NCBI RefSeq assembly: GCF_007827955.1
Contig: NZ_VITR01000009.1
Span: 186,001-250,000 of the forward strand
From: Nitrospirillum pindoramense
GTDB lineage: Bacteria; Pseudomonadota; Alphaproteobacteria; Azospirillales; Azospirillaceae
Reading direction: 5' to 3'
DNA length: 64,000 nt
Part shown: piece by piece, positions 1 to 8,995 of the stretch
How positions within the stretch are numbered: position 1 is the stretch's first letter
How the letters are laid out: the number at the start of each line of letters is the position of its first letter
Position numbers and translations under genes: made by a program
Notes under the pieces: generated by a model
Told to the model about the DNA's origin: nothing
What the model saw: only the letters and a program-made list of their open reading frames with translations
The model's database searches: none

Positions 1-765
<765 letters not shown>

Positions 766-803
766 GGGACCAAACGTAAGGCTGAAGTCTTAAAAGGCGA
801 AAA

Positions 804-831
804 CGGGGCCGTCCGGTGCTGGACGGCCCCG
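804..831 (-). terminator. Rho-independent terminator of the helicase gene
   Basis: An 11-bp perfect stem (CGGGGCCGTCC at 804-814 pairing with 821-831) with a 6-nt loop. Read on the minus strand it is followed by TTTTCGCCTTTTA. It starts 17 bases after the helicase stop codon, so it most likely ends that transcript. Confidence 0.85.
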
Positions 832-847
832 TCATCAAACGCGGGAC

Positions 848-2545
848 TTAATTGGCGGAAGAACGCGGGCGGCGCAAGCCCCCCGTCCCGCCATCGCTCT
901 GCACCCGGGCCGGGCGCGGGCCGTTGCCGTGCTTGCGCGCCCCGTCGCGGGCCGGCTTGGCGCCGTCCAGCGGGTGGAAACCGCCACCGTTGCCGCCGCC
1001 GCCGTGACCGGCGCCGTGGGCGCGGGCCGGGCGGTCCTGCCGATGGCCTTCGCCGCGGTGCTGGCCTTCAGGACGGGGGCCGCCAAACTTCTTGAAGCCG
1101 CCTTCCGGGCGGTCGCCGCGCTCACCGCGCGGGCCTTCGCCCCGCGGACCGTCGGCGCGGAAACCACCTTCCGGCTTCCGGTCGCCACCAAAGCCGCCCT
1201 GCTTGAAGCCACCTTGCTTGAAACCGCCACCGTGGCCGCCGAACGACTTGCGCGGACGGCCACCGGGGGCGCCGCCGGGGCCGCCGGCCGGACGCTTGGG
1301 CAGCTCGCGCGGCTCCAGGCCCGGGATGACGTGCTCAACGGCGCGGGTCTGGGTGTAGCCCTCGATGCCGCGCACCAGGCCCCACTCATGACGGGTGTAC
1401 AGGCTGAAGGCGTTGCCGGTGTTGCCGGCGCGGCCCGTGCGGCCGATGCGGTGCACGTAGTCCTCGGCCTGGCGCGGCAGGTCGAAGTTGATGACGTGGG
1501 TCACGTCCGGCACGTCGATGCCGCGGGCGGCCACGTCGGTGGCCACCAGCAGACGGACGCGGCCGTTGCGCAGGGCCTGGACGGTGCGGTTACGTTCCTG
1601 CTGGCGCATGTCGCCGTGCAGGGGGGCGGCGGCATAGCCCATTTCCGACAGGCTGTCGGCCAGGCGGTCGGCATCGCGCTTGGTGGCGGCGAAGACGATG
1701 CCCTTGTTCATGGACGGGTCGGCCACCAGATGGGCCAGCAGCTTTTCCTTATGCTCCAGGCCGTCGGCCCGCAGGAAGCGCTGCTCGATGGCGCTGACGT
1801 TGACGCTGCCGCCGGCGACGTCAACGCGCTCCGGATTCTTCAGCAGGTTGCCGGCCAGGCGCACCATGGCCTTGTCCACCGTGGCGGTGAACAGCAGGGT
1901 CTGGCGGTTTTCCGGGCAGGCGTTGGCGATCATTTCCACGGGCTCCAGGAAGCCCATGTCCAGCATGCGGTCGGCCTCGTCCAGCACCAGCATCTCGACG
2001 GTGGAGAGATCCAGGCGGCCGCGCTCCAGATGGTCGATCAGGCGGCCAGGGGTGGCGACCACCAGGTCGACCCGGCGGCGGAGCATCTCCAGCTGCTGGC
2101 GGTAGGGCATGCCGCCCAGGATGGCCAGGGTGTGGATGCGGCTGTACTTGGAATAGCCGCGGACGGCGTCCATCACCTGGGTCGCCAGCTCACGGGTGGG
2201 GGTCAGCACCAGCAGGCGGGGCCCGAAGGTCTGCAGGCCCTCGGCGCTCAGCGGACGCGGGGTGGTGGCCATGCGGTGCAGCGCCGGCAGCACGAAGGCC
2301 GCGGTCTTGCCGGTGCCGGTGTTGGCGGACGCGATCAGGTCGCGGCCCTCCAGGGCGACGGGAATGGCGCGCTCTTGGATGGGGGTAGGGTACTGGTAGC
2401 CGACCTCTTCCAGCGCCTTGGTCAGGGCGGGGGCCAGGCCCAGGTCGGCAAAGGTGGTGCGGCCGTCGTCGACCATGTCGACCTCGGCGGTTTCCAGGAT
2501 TTCGGTCTCGATCACTTCATTCTCAGCGGAAACGGGCAAATCCAA
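848..2545 (-). CDS. DEAD-box ATP-dependent RNA helicase (RhlE/DeaD type)
   Basis: Cytoplasmic ATP-dependent RNA unwinding enzyme, probably acting on structured mRNA or ribosome precursors. Visible motifs: Q-motif region near residues 31-57, Walker A ASANTGTGKT at 72-81, PTRELA near 116-121, DEAD at 189-192, TAT at 220-222 in place of the usual SAT, and HRIGRTGRAG near the end of the second RecA domain. The last 150 or so residues are rich in Gly, Arg, Lys and Asp with GGF and GGFK repeats, as in cold-shock helicases that hold RNA loosely. Start is uncertain. The TTG at 2545 has AGGAA about 7 bases upstream and is preferred; a GTG at 2560 is also possible. The open frame continues upstream to 2659, but that part looks non-coding. 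Gene is monocistronic with its own terminator. Confidence 0.9.
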   Translation of the reverse strand: MDLPVSAENEVIETEILETAEVDMVDDGRTTFADLGLAPALTKALEEVGYQYPTPIQERAIPVALEGRDLIASANTGTGKTAAFVLPALHRMATTPRPLSAEGLQTFGPRLLVLTPTRELATQVMDAVRGYSKYSRIHTLAILGGMPYRQQLEMLRRRVDLVVATPGRLIDHLERGRLDLSTVEMLVLDEADRMLDMGFLEPVEMIANACPENRQTLLFTATVDKAMVRLAGNLLKNPERVDVAGGSVNVSAIEQRFLRADGLEHKEKLLAHLVADPSMNKGIVFAATKRDADRLADSLSEMGYAAAPLHGDMRQQERNRTVQALRNGRVRLLVATDVAARGIDVPDVTHVINFDLPRQAEDYVHRIGRTGRAGNTGNAFSLYTRHEWGLVRGIEGYTQTRAVEHVIPGLEPRELPKRPAGGPGGAPGGRPRKSFGGHGGGFKQGGFKQGGFGGDRKPEGGFRADGPRGEGPRGERGDRPEGGFKKFGGPRPEGQHRGEGHRQDRPARAHGAGHGGGGNGGGFHPLDGAKPARDGARKHGNGPRPARVQSDGGTGGLRRPRSSAN

Positions 2546-3010
2546 GGGACTTTCCTTCACGAAATAAGGCGGCGCCGCGCCCTTCCCGCCCGGGAAAGGC
2601 ACGCGAACAAACAAGCCGGCACCGCGCCTGCCGATCAAACGGCAGGCCGCACCAGCCAACGAAAGAGCGGCGCAACGTCGGAACGTGTGGAAAGCCGGAC
2701 CTATCCGGCAATCACAACCCCGAAAGAAGCGGGGCTATGGAAGCGGCGCTGGCGTCGACTCCTGGAACGCGGAGACGACCATAACCATGCGCCAGGGGGC
2801 CCCTCGGCCACTCAGGCGAGGCGGACCATACGGGCATGGACCGCAAAAGCCAAGGATTCCGTGATACGCCACAACGCAAAGCAGCGTGGCGCCAGACGCG
2901 GGCGCTGTCGGCCGCCCCTCACGTCCACTTAAGATACAGGTCCGCTTAAGATATAGGATGGGCGCTTGACCCTTGCGCCGGCCGGGCCCCGTCGTCCATG
3001 GTCCGCCGCC
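2546..3010. promoter_or_regulatory. Divergent intergenic region with a tandem 17-bp repeat
   Basis: About 465 bases between the helicase (leftwards) and the gene at 3011 (rightwards). Near its right end are two adjacent 17-bp copies, TCCACTTAAGATACAGG at 2924-2940 and TCCGCTTAAGATATAGG at 2941-2957, which match at 15 of 17 positions. Each contains the palindrome CTTAAG and a TAAGAT string that could act as a -10 box. The copies could be an operator or a duplicated promoter. The rest of the region could be a long helicase leader. I see no RNA gene in it. Confidence 0.45.
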
Positions 3011-4126
3011 ATGAAACGCCGCGCCTCCATCCCCCGACGGCCCGTCCAGCCCGAGTTGCTGCTGGGGCCCTTGCTGCTGGCCCGGGGCGGCCAGGGCGAC
3101 CGCTGGCGCATCAGTGCCGTGATCGTCACGGACGGCGAGGATGAGCCGCCAGATTTGAAAGTTAGCAGCGTGGGCCTGCCCGTGCCGCCCCGCTGGCTGG
3201 GCAAATTGCCCGAAGGCAAGGGCGTCGCCTGGCGTTACGATTTCGCCGTCCCCCGGGGCGTGCAGGACGGCCGCGCCGACTATGGCTTCCTGGACCTGGG
3301 CACACCCTGGTCCTTCGCCGTCCCGGGCATGGCGGTGCCGCCGCGCCTGGTGCTGGCGGACGCCGCCGGTGATGCGCCGCCGGGCCCCTCCCCCTGGTCG
3401 GCCCTTCTGTCACGCCATCGGATGCAGCCCTTCCACCTCTTTGTCATCACCAGCCTGGTGCCGGCCGATCCATCCATGGGCGGCCTGGCGCCGGGCGGCA
3501 GCCTGTCCGGTCCGGCCCAGGCGGAGCGTCGCGCCCTGATGGCCAGCGTGCCCCACCTGGCAGCCTGGACGGGACGCGGCGCGAAAACAGCCAAGGCGGC
3601 CGCCGCCCGCGCGTTGCACCGCCTGTTGGCCCTGGGCCTTGGGGTGGAGGACAAGGCGGAGAACGCGTGGGCCGGCGCGAACGACCTAGTGCAGGGCCTG
3701 ACCCTGAACCGCCTGGGCGTGCTGGCGCTGGACGCCGCCGCCGATCCGGACGCACTGACGGAGCGGCTGGACCGGTTGCGCGGCTGTCGCGCGGCCCTGG
3801 TGCTGAGCCGCGGGCCCCGCGCGCCCATCACCGGCTGGCGCGCCCACCTGGCCCGCCTGCGCCCTGGCGCCGACGCCGGCGACACCCTGGGCCGGGCGCT
3901 GGACCGTTTCCGCCAGGCCAGCGGCATGACGGTGGTGCATCTGCGCCCCGGCGCGCCGCCCATAACGGACGAGGCCACCCGCCCCCTGCCCACCCTGGCG
4001 ACGGACGCCCGCTGGTTGGAGGCGCGGTTAGGCACCCAGGGGCTGGACCTGACGACGCAGGAGGCGCGGCCCGTCCCCCTCTCCGCCACCCCCGCCGCCG
4101 CCGATACCGATCCCGGCGGCCGGTAG
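3011..4126 (+). CDS. Uncharacterised protein, possibly a degenerate PhoD-like protein
   Basis: 371-residue protein without signal peptide or membrane segment, so probably cytoplasmic. Residues from about 12 to 170 (for example GPLLLARGGQGDRWRIS, TDGEDEPPDL, WRYDFAVPRGVQD and PFHLFVITSLVPADP) resemble, from memory, the N-terminal domain of alphaproteobacterial PhoD-like phosphatases. The GGDQxYAD metal motif expected after PFHL is absent. The C-terminal half is rich in Ala, Leu and Arg and I do not recognise it. The inner ATG at 3011 (MKRRASIPRR) is chosen over an upstream TTG because the upstream residues look non-coding; neither has a clear ribosome binding site. It could be an inactive paralogue or a family of its own. 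Coding is supported by strong third-position G/C bias in this frame. Confidence 0.6.
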   Translation: MKRRASIPRRPVQPELLLGPLLLARGGQGDRWRISAVIVTDGEDEPPDLKVSSVGLPVPPRWLGKLPEGKGVAWRYDFAVPRGVQDGRADYGFLDLGTPWSFAVPGMAVPPRLVLADAAGDAPPGPSPWSALLSRHRMQPFHLFVITSLVPADPSMGGLAPGGSLSGPAQAERRALMASVPHLAAWTGRGAKTAKAAAARALHRLLALGLGVEDKAENAWAGANDLVQGLTLNRLGVLALDAAADPDALTERLDRLRGCRAALVLSRGPRAPITGWRAHLARLRPGADAGDTLGRALDRFRQASGMTVVHLRPGAPPITDEATRPLPTLATDARWLEARLGTQGLDLTTQEARPVPLSATPAAADTDPGGR

Positions 4127-4276
4127 AAATCGCGGGACACCCCCGCGTCCCACGCCCGTTGACCCCAGCGGCGCAATCGGTCCAGCCTGCCACCAATAAT
4201 CCCCTCCACCAAACCCACCGCGTCAGGCGTCACCGGGCTTTCAAGCCTGAAACCGCCTCACATGCCGGAGTACGCT

Positions 4277-4702
4277 ATGGTCGGCGCGCTTGCCACGCTG
4301 GTTGTCTGTCAGCTTATCGGGGAAATCGTGGCCCATGGCCTGCACCTGCCCGTACCAGGCCCGGTGCTGGGCCTGCTGCTGCTGGTCGCCTGGTTCGCCT
4401 GGCGCGGCGGCCCCGACAAGACCATGGGCACCACCGCTGACGTGATCCTCAGCAACCTGTCCCTGCTGTTCGTGCCCGCCGCCGTGGGCATCGTGCAGCA
4501 TGGCCAGCGCTTCATGACCCAGGGGCCGGCCATCGTGGCCGCGCTGGTCGGCAGTTCCGCCCTGACCATCGCCGTCACCGCCTACGCCTTCCTGTGGGCC
4601 GACCGGCGCTTTGGCGGCAAGGCGGCCTCACCGGCCAATGAGGCCGATGGCAGCGATCCTTTCGATACCGATACGGATAAGGACAGCGGGAGGGCGTCAT
4701 GA
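4277..4702 (+). CDS. CidA/LrgA family holin-like membrane protein
   Basis: Small inner-membrane protein of the LrgA/CidA family, which with LrgB forms a membrane complex linked to murein hydrolase control, pyruvate uptake or overflow metabolism. About four hydrophobic helices fill residues 1-120. Family signatures are visible: CQLIGEIVAHGLHLPVPGPV followed by LLLL, and LSLLFVPAAVGIVQH. The tail is acidic (DGSDPFDTDTDKD). The ATG at 4277 has CGGAG six bases upstream and is preferred over the ATG at 4262. The stop overlaps the lrgB start by four bases (ATGA at 4699), so the two are translationally coupled. Confidence 0.88.
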   Translation: MVGALATLVVCQLIGEIVAHGLHLPVPGPVLGLLLLVAWFAWRGGPDKTMGTTADVILSNLSLLFVPAAVGIVQHGQRFMTQGPAIVAALVGSSALTIAVTAYAFLWADRRFGGKAASPANEADGSDPFDTDTDKDSGRAS

Positions 4703-5424
4703 TGAGCCATACGGGCCTGGGCGATATCTGGGTTTATCTGTCGGCCAGTCCGCTGCTGTGGCTGGCGGCGACGCTGGTGGCCTATCTGGTCGGCGTGTGG
4801 CTCCATGTCCGCACCAACCGCAACCCCTTCGCCAACCCCGTGGCGCTGGCGTCCCTGTTCCTGGTCATCCTGCTGCTGGTCACCAACACGCCCTATCCCA
4901 CCTATTTCAATGGGGCGCAGTTCATCCATTTCCTGCTGGGCCCCGCCACCGTGGCCCTGGCCGTGCCGCTGTGGCGCCACAGGGCCGACGTGCGGCGCGG
5001 CGCCGTGCCCCTGGCCATCGCCCTGGTCGCGGGCTCCGTCACCGCCGCGGCGTCCGCCGTGTTCATCGCCCATGCGCTGGGGGCCGACCGTCAGACGGTG
5101 CTGTCGCTGGCGCCCAAGTCGGTCACCACGCCCATCGCCATGGGCATATCGGAGACCATCGGCGGCATCCCATCGCTGACCGCCGCCATGGTCATGGTGA
5201 CGGGAATCATCGGCGCCGTGTTCGGCCCGCTGCTGCTGCGCTGGCTGAAGGTGCGGGACGACCGGGCCAAGGGTCTGTCCATGGGCGTGGCGGCCCACGG
5301 CGTGGGTACCGCCGTTTCCTACACGCTGAGCCCGCTGGCTGGCAGCTTCGCCGGCATCGCCATGGCGCTGAACGGCCTGATCACCGCCCTGTTGGTCCCC
5401 ATCCTGCTGGCGCTGCTGCTCTGA
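4699..5424 (+). CDS. LrgB/CidB family membrane protein
   Basis: Inner-membrane partner of the LrgA protein just upstream. It is 241 residues with six to seven hydrophobic segments. Family hallmarks are NTPYPTYFNGAQFIHFLLGP, LAPKSVTTPIAMGISETIGG and GMGVAAHGVGTA-like text (here SMGVAAHGVGTAVSY). Length equals that of the usual LrgB. The start has GGGAGGG five bases before it. The pair is a simple two-gene operon convergent with the methyltransferase gene at 5433. No LytSR two-component system lies beside it, although a LytTR-domain regulator occurs at 20292. The physiological role (cell lysis, pyruvate or glycolate transport) cannot be told from sequence. Confidence 0.9.
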   Translation: MMSHTGLGDIWVYLSASPLLWLAATLVAYLVGVWLHVRTNRNPFANPVALASLFLVILLLVTNTPYPTYFNGAQFIHFLLGPATVALAVPLWRHRADVRRGAVPLAIALVAGSVTAAASAVFIAHALGADRQTVLSLAPKSVTTPIAMGISETIGGIPSLTAAMVMVTGIIGAVFGPLLLRWLKVRDDRAKGLSMGVAAHGVGTAVSYTLSPLAGSFAGIAMALNGLITALLVPILLALLL

Positions 5425-5432
5425 GGCCCGTC

Positions 5433-6764
5433 TCAGGCGCCGGCCTTGCGCAGGATGAACAGCAGGCCGTCCACCGGGCGGCTTTTTTCCCAGCGCGGCG
5501 CCACCGGCGCCAAGTGTTCCACCGCCAAGCCAGCGGCGGCGGCAGCGGCCAGCACGTGCTCCTGCGCGTGGGCGTAGCGACGGCTTTCGCGTAAGGCGTA
5601 GGGGCCCTCCCCCTCCCAGCGTTCCACCGTGGCGGCCAAGCGCCCGCCCGGCTTCAGCGCCAGGACCGCCGCTTGGAACACAGGCGCCAGGTCCCCCAGA
5701 TAGACCAGCACATCAGCCGCCAGCACCAGGTCCCAGGCGCCAGGGGCCTCGGCCAGGGCGCCCATAAGGTCGGCGTCCCAGAGCCGGTCGTACAGGCCCC
5801 GGGCACGGGCATGCTCCACCATGCGCGGCGACAGGTCGACCCCGGCGAGGTGGCGCGCCAGCGGCTTCACCTCAACACCGCCCAAACCGGTGCCGCACCC
5901 CACGTCCAGGATGTCCAGGCCGGCGCCCACGCCCACCGCGTCCAGCGCCTGGCGTAACAGGCGCGGCGCCTGGTAGCGCAGTTTCTGGGTCAGGTCGCTA
6001 TCGAAACGGTCGGCATAGCGGTCGAACAGCGCCTTGATATAAGTGGGCGTCAGGTCGCCGCCGCCCGCCGCCGCCGCGGCTTCGAGCCCGGCCAGGAGCC
6101 GGGCGGCGCCGCCGACATCCTCCGGATCCGCCTCCAGCGCCTGGCGCCAGCGGCGGGCAGCCTTCTCCCCTTCCGCCAGGGCGGCCCAGGCACAGCCTTG
6201 CAGCACCAGCGCGGCCGCGCGGGCGGGGTCGGCCGGGTGGGCATGGGCCAATAGGGGTTCGAGCATCTCGGCGGCGGCCAGGGGATCGCCGGCATCCACC
6301 AGCACCTGCCCGACCTCGACGCTGCCCTCAAGGTCATGGGGCGCCAGGAAGCGGGCCTCGCGCGCATGGGTCAGCGCCCCGGCCGTATCCCCCTGGGCCA
6401 ACCGCAGCCGCGCGGCCAGGCGGTGGCTGGCGGCATCATCCGCCCGATCCACCACCAAGCGCGACACCAGGGCCCAGGCACCCTCGACATCGCCGGCATC
6501 GGCCAGGCAGCGGGCGCGTTCCAGAACCCAGGCGGGCCGCACCGGTTCGGCCGTCGCCGCAGCCGCGAAATGCTCCGCTGCCTCGACAGGCCGGCCCTGA
6601 CGGCGCAATAGCGCGCCCAACGCGCCCCGCGCCTCCGCGGCGTCCGGAACCAGGGCGACCGCCTCCATCATCGCCGCTTCCGCCGCGACCGCGTCGCCAT
6701 GGTGCAGGGCGTCGTAGGCCCAGACCATGCGTTGCTCATAATCAGACAGGGGATCGGACGGCAT
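5433..6764 (-). CDS. TPR-repeat protein fused to a class I SAM methyltransferase
   Basis: 443-residue cytoplasmic protein. Residues 1-245 are tetratricopeptide-like repeats rich in Ala and Leu (for example ALLRRQGRPVEAAEHFAAA and RLAQGDTAGALTHAREA), a protein-binding scaffold. Residues from about 265 to the end form a class I SAM methyltransferase: SAM-binding ILDVGCGTGLGG near 280-291, the acidic strand LAGVDLSPRMVEHA, and ADVLVYLGDL later. This TPR plus methyltransferase layout is common in alphaproteobacteria, but the target is unknown; a protein or small-molecule substrate is possible. The ATG at 6764 (MPSDPLSDYEQRMVWAY) is chosen since the upstream residues to 6842 look non-coding. Convergent with lrgB and only eight bases from its stop. 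Confidence 0.82.
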   Translation of the reverse strand: MPSDPLSDYEQRMVWAYDALHHGDAVAAEAAMMEAVALVPDAAEARGALGALLRRQGRPVEAAEHFAAAATAEPVRPAWVLERARCLADAGDVEGAWALVSRLVVDRADDAASHRLAARLRLAQGDTAGALTHAREARFLAPHDLEGSVEVGQVLVDAGDPLAAAEMLEPLLAHAHPADPARAAALVLQGCAWAALAEGEKAARRWRQALEADPEDVGGAARLLAGLEAAAAAGGGDLTPTYIKALFDRYADRFDSDLTQKLRYQAPRLLRQALDAVGVGAGLDILDVGCGTGLGGVEVKPLARHLAGVDLSPRMVEHARARGLYDRLWDADLMGALAEAPGAWDLVLAADVLVYLGDLAPVFQAAVLALKPGGRLAATVERWEGEGPYALRESRRYAHAQEHVLAAAAAAGLAVEHLAPVAPRWEKSRPVDGLLFILRKAGA

Positions 6765-7239
6765 GGCGGGAATCGACTTTCGGGGTGAAGCGGCGGCGGG
6801 CGGCCGGGCACCTCTTATGGCGCCTCCATTCCTGGGGGGCAAGCCATGCCGGTACGCTATTCGTAGGGCAAAAACAGTTCACACGGGGTCAACATGACGC
6901 ACGCTAAGGGCTTGGAATCCAGGGCAACATGGGGCAAGGTGCCCCCGCTGACAACGCGGCGGCGTGGCATGCCTGCCACACTCCGGTCATATTTTTTATT
7001 GACCTGCTGCGTTTTGTCTGCAATTGCTATGCGGCCGATGCATGGATATAGGCCTTACGGACATCCAACGTCGGCAGTTTGACCCATTCGGTTAGGGAGC
7101 GGTCACCGCACTGAGTATCGGTGGCCTGACGGAATGACCCGCCCGCCAGCGGGAATGTGCCCCGGGAAACCGGCACAAAACGCCTTGTGGACGTGACGGC
7201 ATCGGGCCGATACGCCACCGACGATGATGGAGGACTCTC
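6765..7239. other. Intergenic region, no gene seen
   Basis: About 475 bases between the leftward methyltransferase and the rightward transglycosylase, so it should hold both promoters. It is poorer in G+C than its flanks around 6988-7030. An interrupted palindrome, GTGGCA-TGCC-TGCCAC, lies at 6965-6980. I see no convincing open frame with a ribosome binding site, no tRNA and no hairpin with a T tract. Confidence 0.4.
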
Positions 7240-7944
7240 ATGCAGATCGCGCGCCGCCAGAGCGACGCCCTTCTAGGCCGGGAGTCAGAATCCGTCTCAG
7301 ATAGCGCTGTCCGTCCTGCCCTCCGTTCCTTCAAGACCGCCATCGCCGGCTTGGTTATTGGCCTGGGCTTGATGAGCGCCGCCCCCGCTGGCGCCGCGTG
7401 CCTGGATCACATCCTGCAGGCGGAGAAAGAGGCCGGCGTGCCGTCCGGTCTGCTGCTGGCTGTGGCCCTGGTGGAAAGCGGGCAGTCGATTTCATCCGAG
7501 GCGTATGCCGTCAACGTGAAGGGCACCGCCCATTTCGTGTCGACGCCCACCGCCGCCGCCAAGTACCTGCGCGACCCCAAGGGTAACCTGCGCCAGGATG
7601 TGACCGCCGGCTGCATGCAGCTGTCGCTTTCCGATCACAAGGCGGCCTTCCACCCCGTGGAAAAGATCGTCGACCCCAAGGAAAATGTGCAGTACGCGGC
7701 CCGCATGCTCGCCCGTCTGCGCGCCACCGCCGGCAGCTGGGCCGCCGCCGTGGCTCGGTACAATGGTGGCAGCGGCAAGACCGCGCACGCCTATGCCTGC
7801 AAGGTGCGCAGCAACTTGGTAAGCCTGAATTCCATTAATGCCTCGCTGATCGACGGCAATGGCTGCTCGGATGAGGCGAGCACCGCGGTGACGCCGCGGA
7901 CCCGCCGGGTTTACCAGAACGCCACCAGCGAGCCGGTGGGCTGA
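7240..7944 (+). CDS. Secreted lytic transglycosylase-like protein (SLT domain)
   Basis: Predicted periplasmic or exported murein lytic transglycosylase that would cleave peptidoglycan glycan strands. Residues 30-51 form a signal-like hydrophobic stretch ending in PAGAA, after an unusually long polar N-terminus. The SLT core follows: the probable catalytic Glu lies in LLLAVALVESGQ near residue 78, GCMQLS corresponds to the family G-LMQ motif, and VARYNGGSG near 174 corresponds to the AYNAG motif. GGAGG lies six bases before the ATG. A strong terminator follows, so it is monocistronic. Pilus or secretion-linked transglycosylases look similar, but no such machinery is nearby. Confidence 0.82.
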   Translation: MQIARRQSDALLGRESESVSDSAVRPALRSFKTAIAGLVIGLGLMSAAPAGAACLDHILQAEKEAGVPSGLLLAVALVESGQSISSEAYAVNVKGTAHFVSTPTAAAKYLRDPKGNLRQDVTAGCMQLSLSDHKAAFHPVEKIVDPKENVQYAARMLARLRATAGSWAAAVARYNGGSGKTAHAYACKVRSNLVSLNSINASLIDGNGCSDEASTAVTPRTRRVYQNATSEPVG

Positions 7945-7971
7945 CCCTTCCCGACAGCGCCGCTGATGAAC

Positions 7972-8000
7972 CAGGCCGCCCCCGGGCGGCCTGTTGTTTT
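7972..8000 (+). terminator. Rho-independent terminator after the transglycosylase
   Basis: CAGGCCGCC at 7972-7980 pairs with GGCGGCCTG at 7985-7993 around a 4-nt loop, then TTGTTTTT follows. It ends the transcript begun at the transglycosylase gene and separates it from rlmJ. Confidence 0.85.
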
Positions 8001-8056
8001 TCCGGAATGCCGCTGGGATTGCCGCTGACCTCGGTTTGCTGGCATGCTCCCGGCCC

Positions 8057-8926
8057 ATGAACTACCGCCACGCTTTTCACGCCGGAAACCCGGCCGACGT
8101 CATGAAGCACGCCATCCTGGCGCTGCTGATGACCCGCCTCACCGCCAAGGCCAATCCGTTCGCCGTGCTGGACACGCACGCCGGCATTGGCCGCTACGAC
8201 CTGACGGGGGATGAAGCCACCCGCACCGGAGAGGCCGCCCAAGGCATCCAGCGCCTGCTGCAGGCCGCCGATGCCGGTGGCCTGGATGCGGCGACCGCCG
8301 CCGCCCTGGCCCCTTACCTGGATGTCGTGCGCGCCGGTGCGGAAGCCGGCCCCGCCATCACCACCTACCCCGGCTCACCCTGCCTAGCGCGCGCCTTCCT
8401 GCGCCCGGGGGACCGTCTGGTCCTGGCGGAGTTGCACCCCGAGGACGCGCGGACGCTGAAAGAAGTGTTTCGCGGGGACCGCAAGGTGGCCGTGCATCAC
8501 ATGGATGGATGGACCGCGCTGAAGGCCCACCTTCCGCCCAAGGAGAAGCGCGGCCTGGTGCTGATCGACCCGCCGTTCGAGGCCGCGGATGATTTCGATC
8601 GCCTGGTGGCCGGCCTGGCGTTGGCCCATGAGCGCTGGCCCACGGGCATTTACGCCCTGTGGTACCCCATCAAGGACCGCGCCGTCGCCTGGCGCCTGCA
8701 TCAGCGGCTGGAAGACAGCGGCATTCCCAAGATTCTGGCGGCGGAACTGACCTGGAACGACGACGGCCGGGTGGACCGGCTGAACGGTTCCGGCATGATC
8801 CTGGTGAACCCGCCCTGGCAATTGGATGAAACTTTGCAGCAAATGCTGCCCGCCCTGCATCAGGCCCTTGGCTTCACCCAAGGTATCGCCCATGTTGAAT
8901 GGGTCGCCGGGGAAAGTACCGCCTAA
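8057..8926 (+). CDS. rlmJ: 23S rRNA (adenine2030-N6)-methyltransferase
   Basis: Methylates A2030 of 23S rRNA during ribosome maturation, using SAM; cytoplasmic. The opening MNYRHAFHAGNPADVMKHAI matches the strongly conserved RlmJ N-terminus. LDTHAGIGRYDL gives the SAM-binding loop, and LIDPPFE at 169-175 is the (D/N)PP(F/Y) catalytic motif of N6-adenine methyltransferases. The full 289-residue length is close to the E. coli protein. The ATG at 8057 is set by this conserved start; an earlier in-frame ATG at 7994 overlaps the upstream terminator and is rejected. Gene stands alone between a terminator and cheZ. Confidence 0.95.
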   Translation: MNYRHAFHAGNPADVMKHAILALLMTRLTAKANPFAVLDTHAGIGRYDLTGDEATRTGEAAQGIQRLLQAADAGGLDAATAAALAPYLDVVRAGAEAGPAITTYPGSPCLARAFLRPGDRLVLAELHPEDARTLKEVFRGDRKVAVHHMDGWTALKAHLPPKEKRGLVLIDPPFEAADDFDRLVAGLALAHERWPTGIYALWYPIKDRAVAWRLHQRLEDSGIPKILAAELTWNDDGRVDRLNGSGMILVNPPWQLDETLQQMLPALHQALGFTQGIAHVEWVAGESTA

Positions 8927-8995
8927 GGGCATAGCCTTTCGGTTAGGTTACCGAACGCGACAGACGTGGACGAGACGGGAAAGAGGATCCTGCGG

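Noticed and set aside
929-2932. Long plus-strand open frame (667 codons) opposite the helicase
   Set aside because: It mirrors the helicase gene; its translation is Gly/Ala/Gln/His-rich with no domain, and helicase motifs are certain on the other strand. Long antisense frames are expected at this G+C.
3280-4233. Minus-strand frame of 317 codons opposite the PhoD-like gene
   Set aside because: Arg/Ser/Ala-rich with no motif; third-position bias and family likeness favour the plus-strand frame.
6965-6980. Possible sigma-54 promoter around TGGCATGCCTGCCA
   Set aside because: The GG and GC elements are not at the required 10-base spacing; it is listed only as a palindrome.
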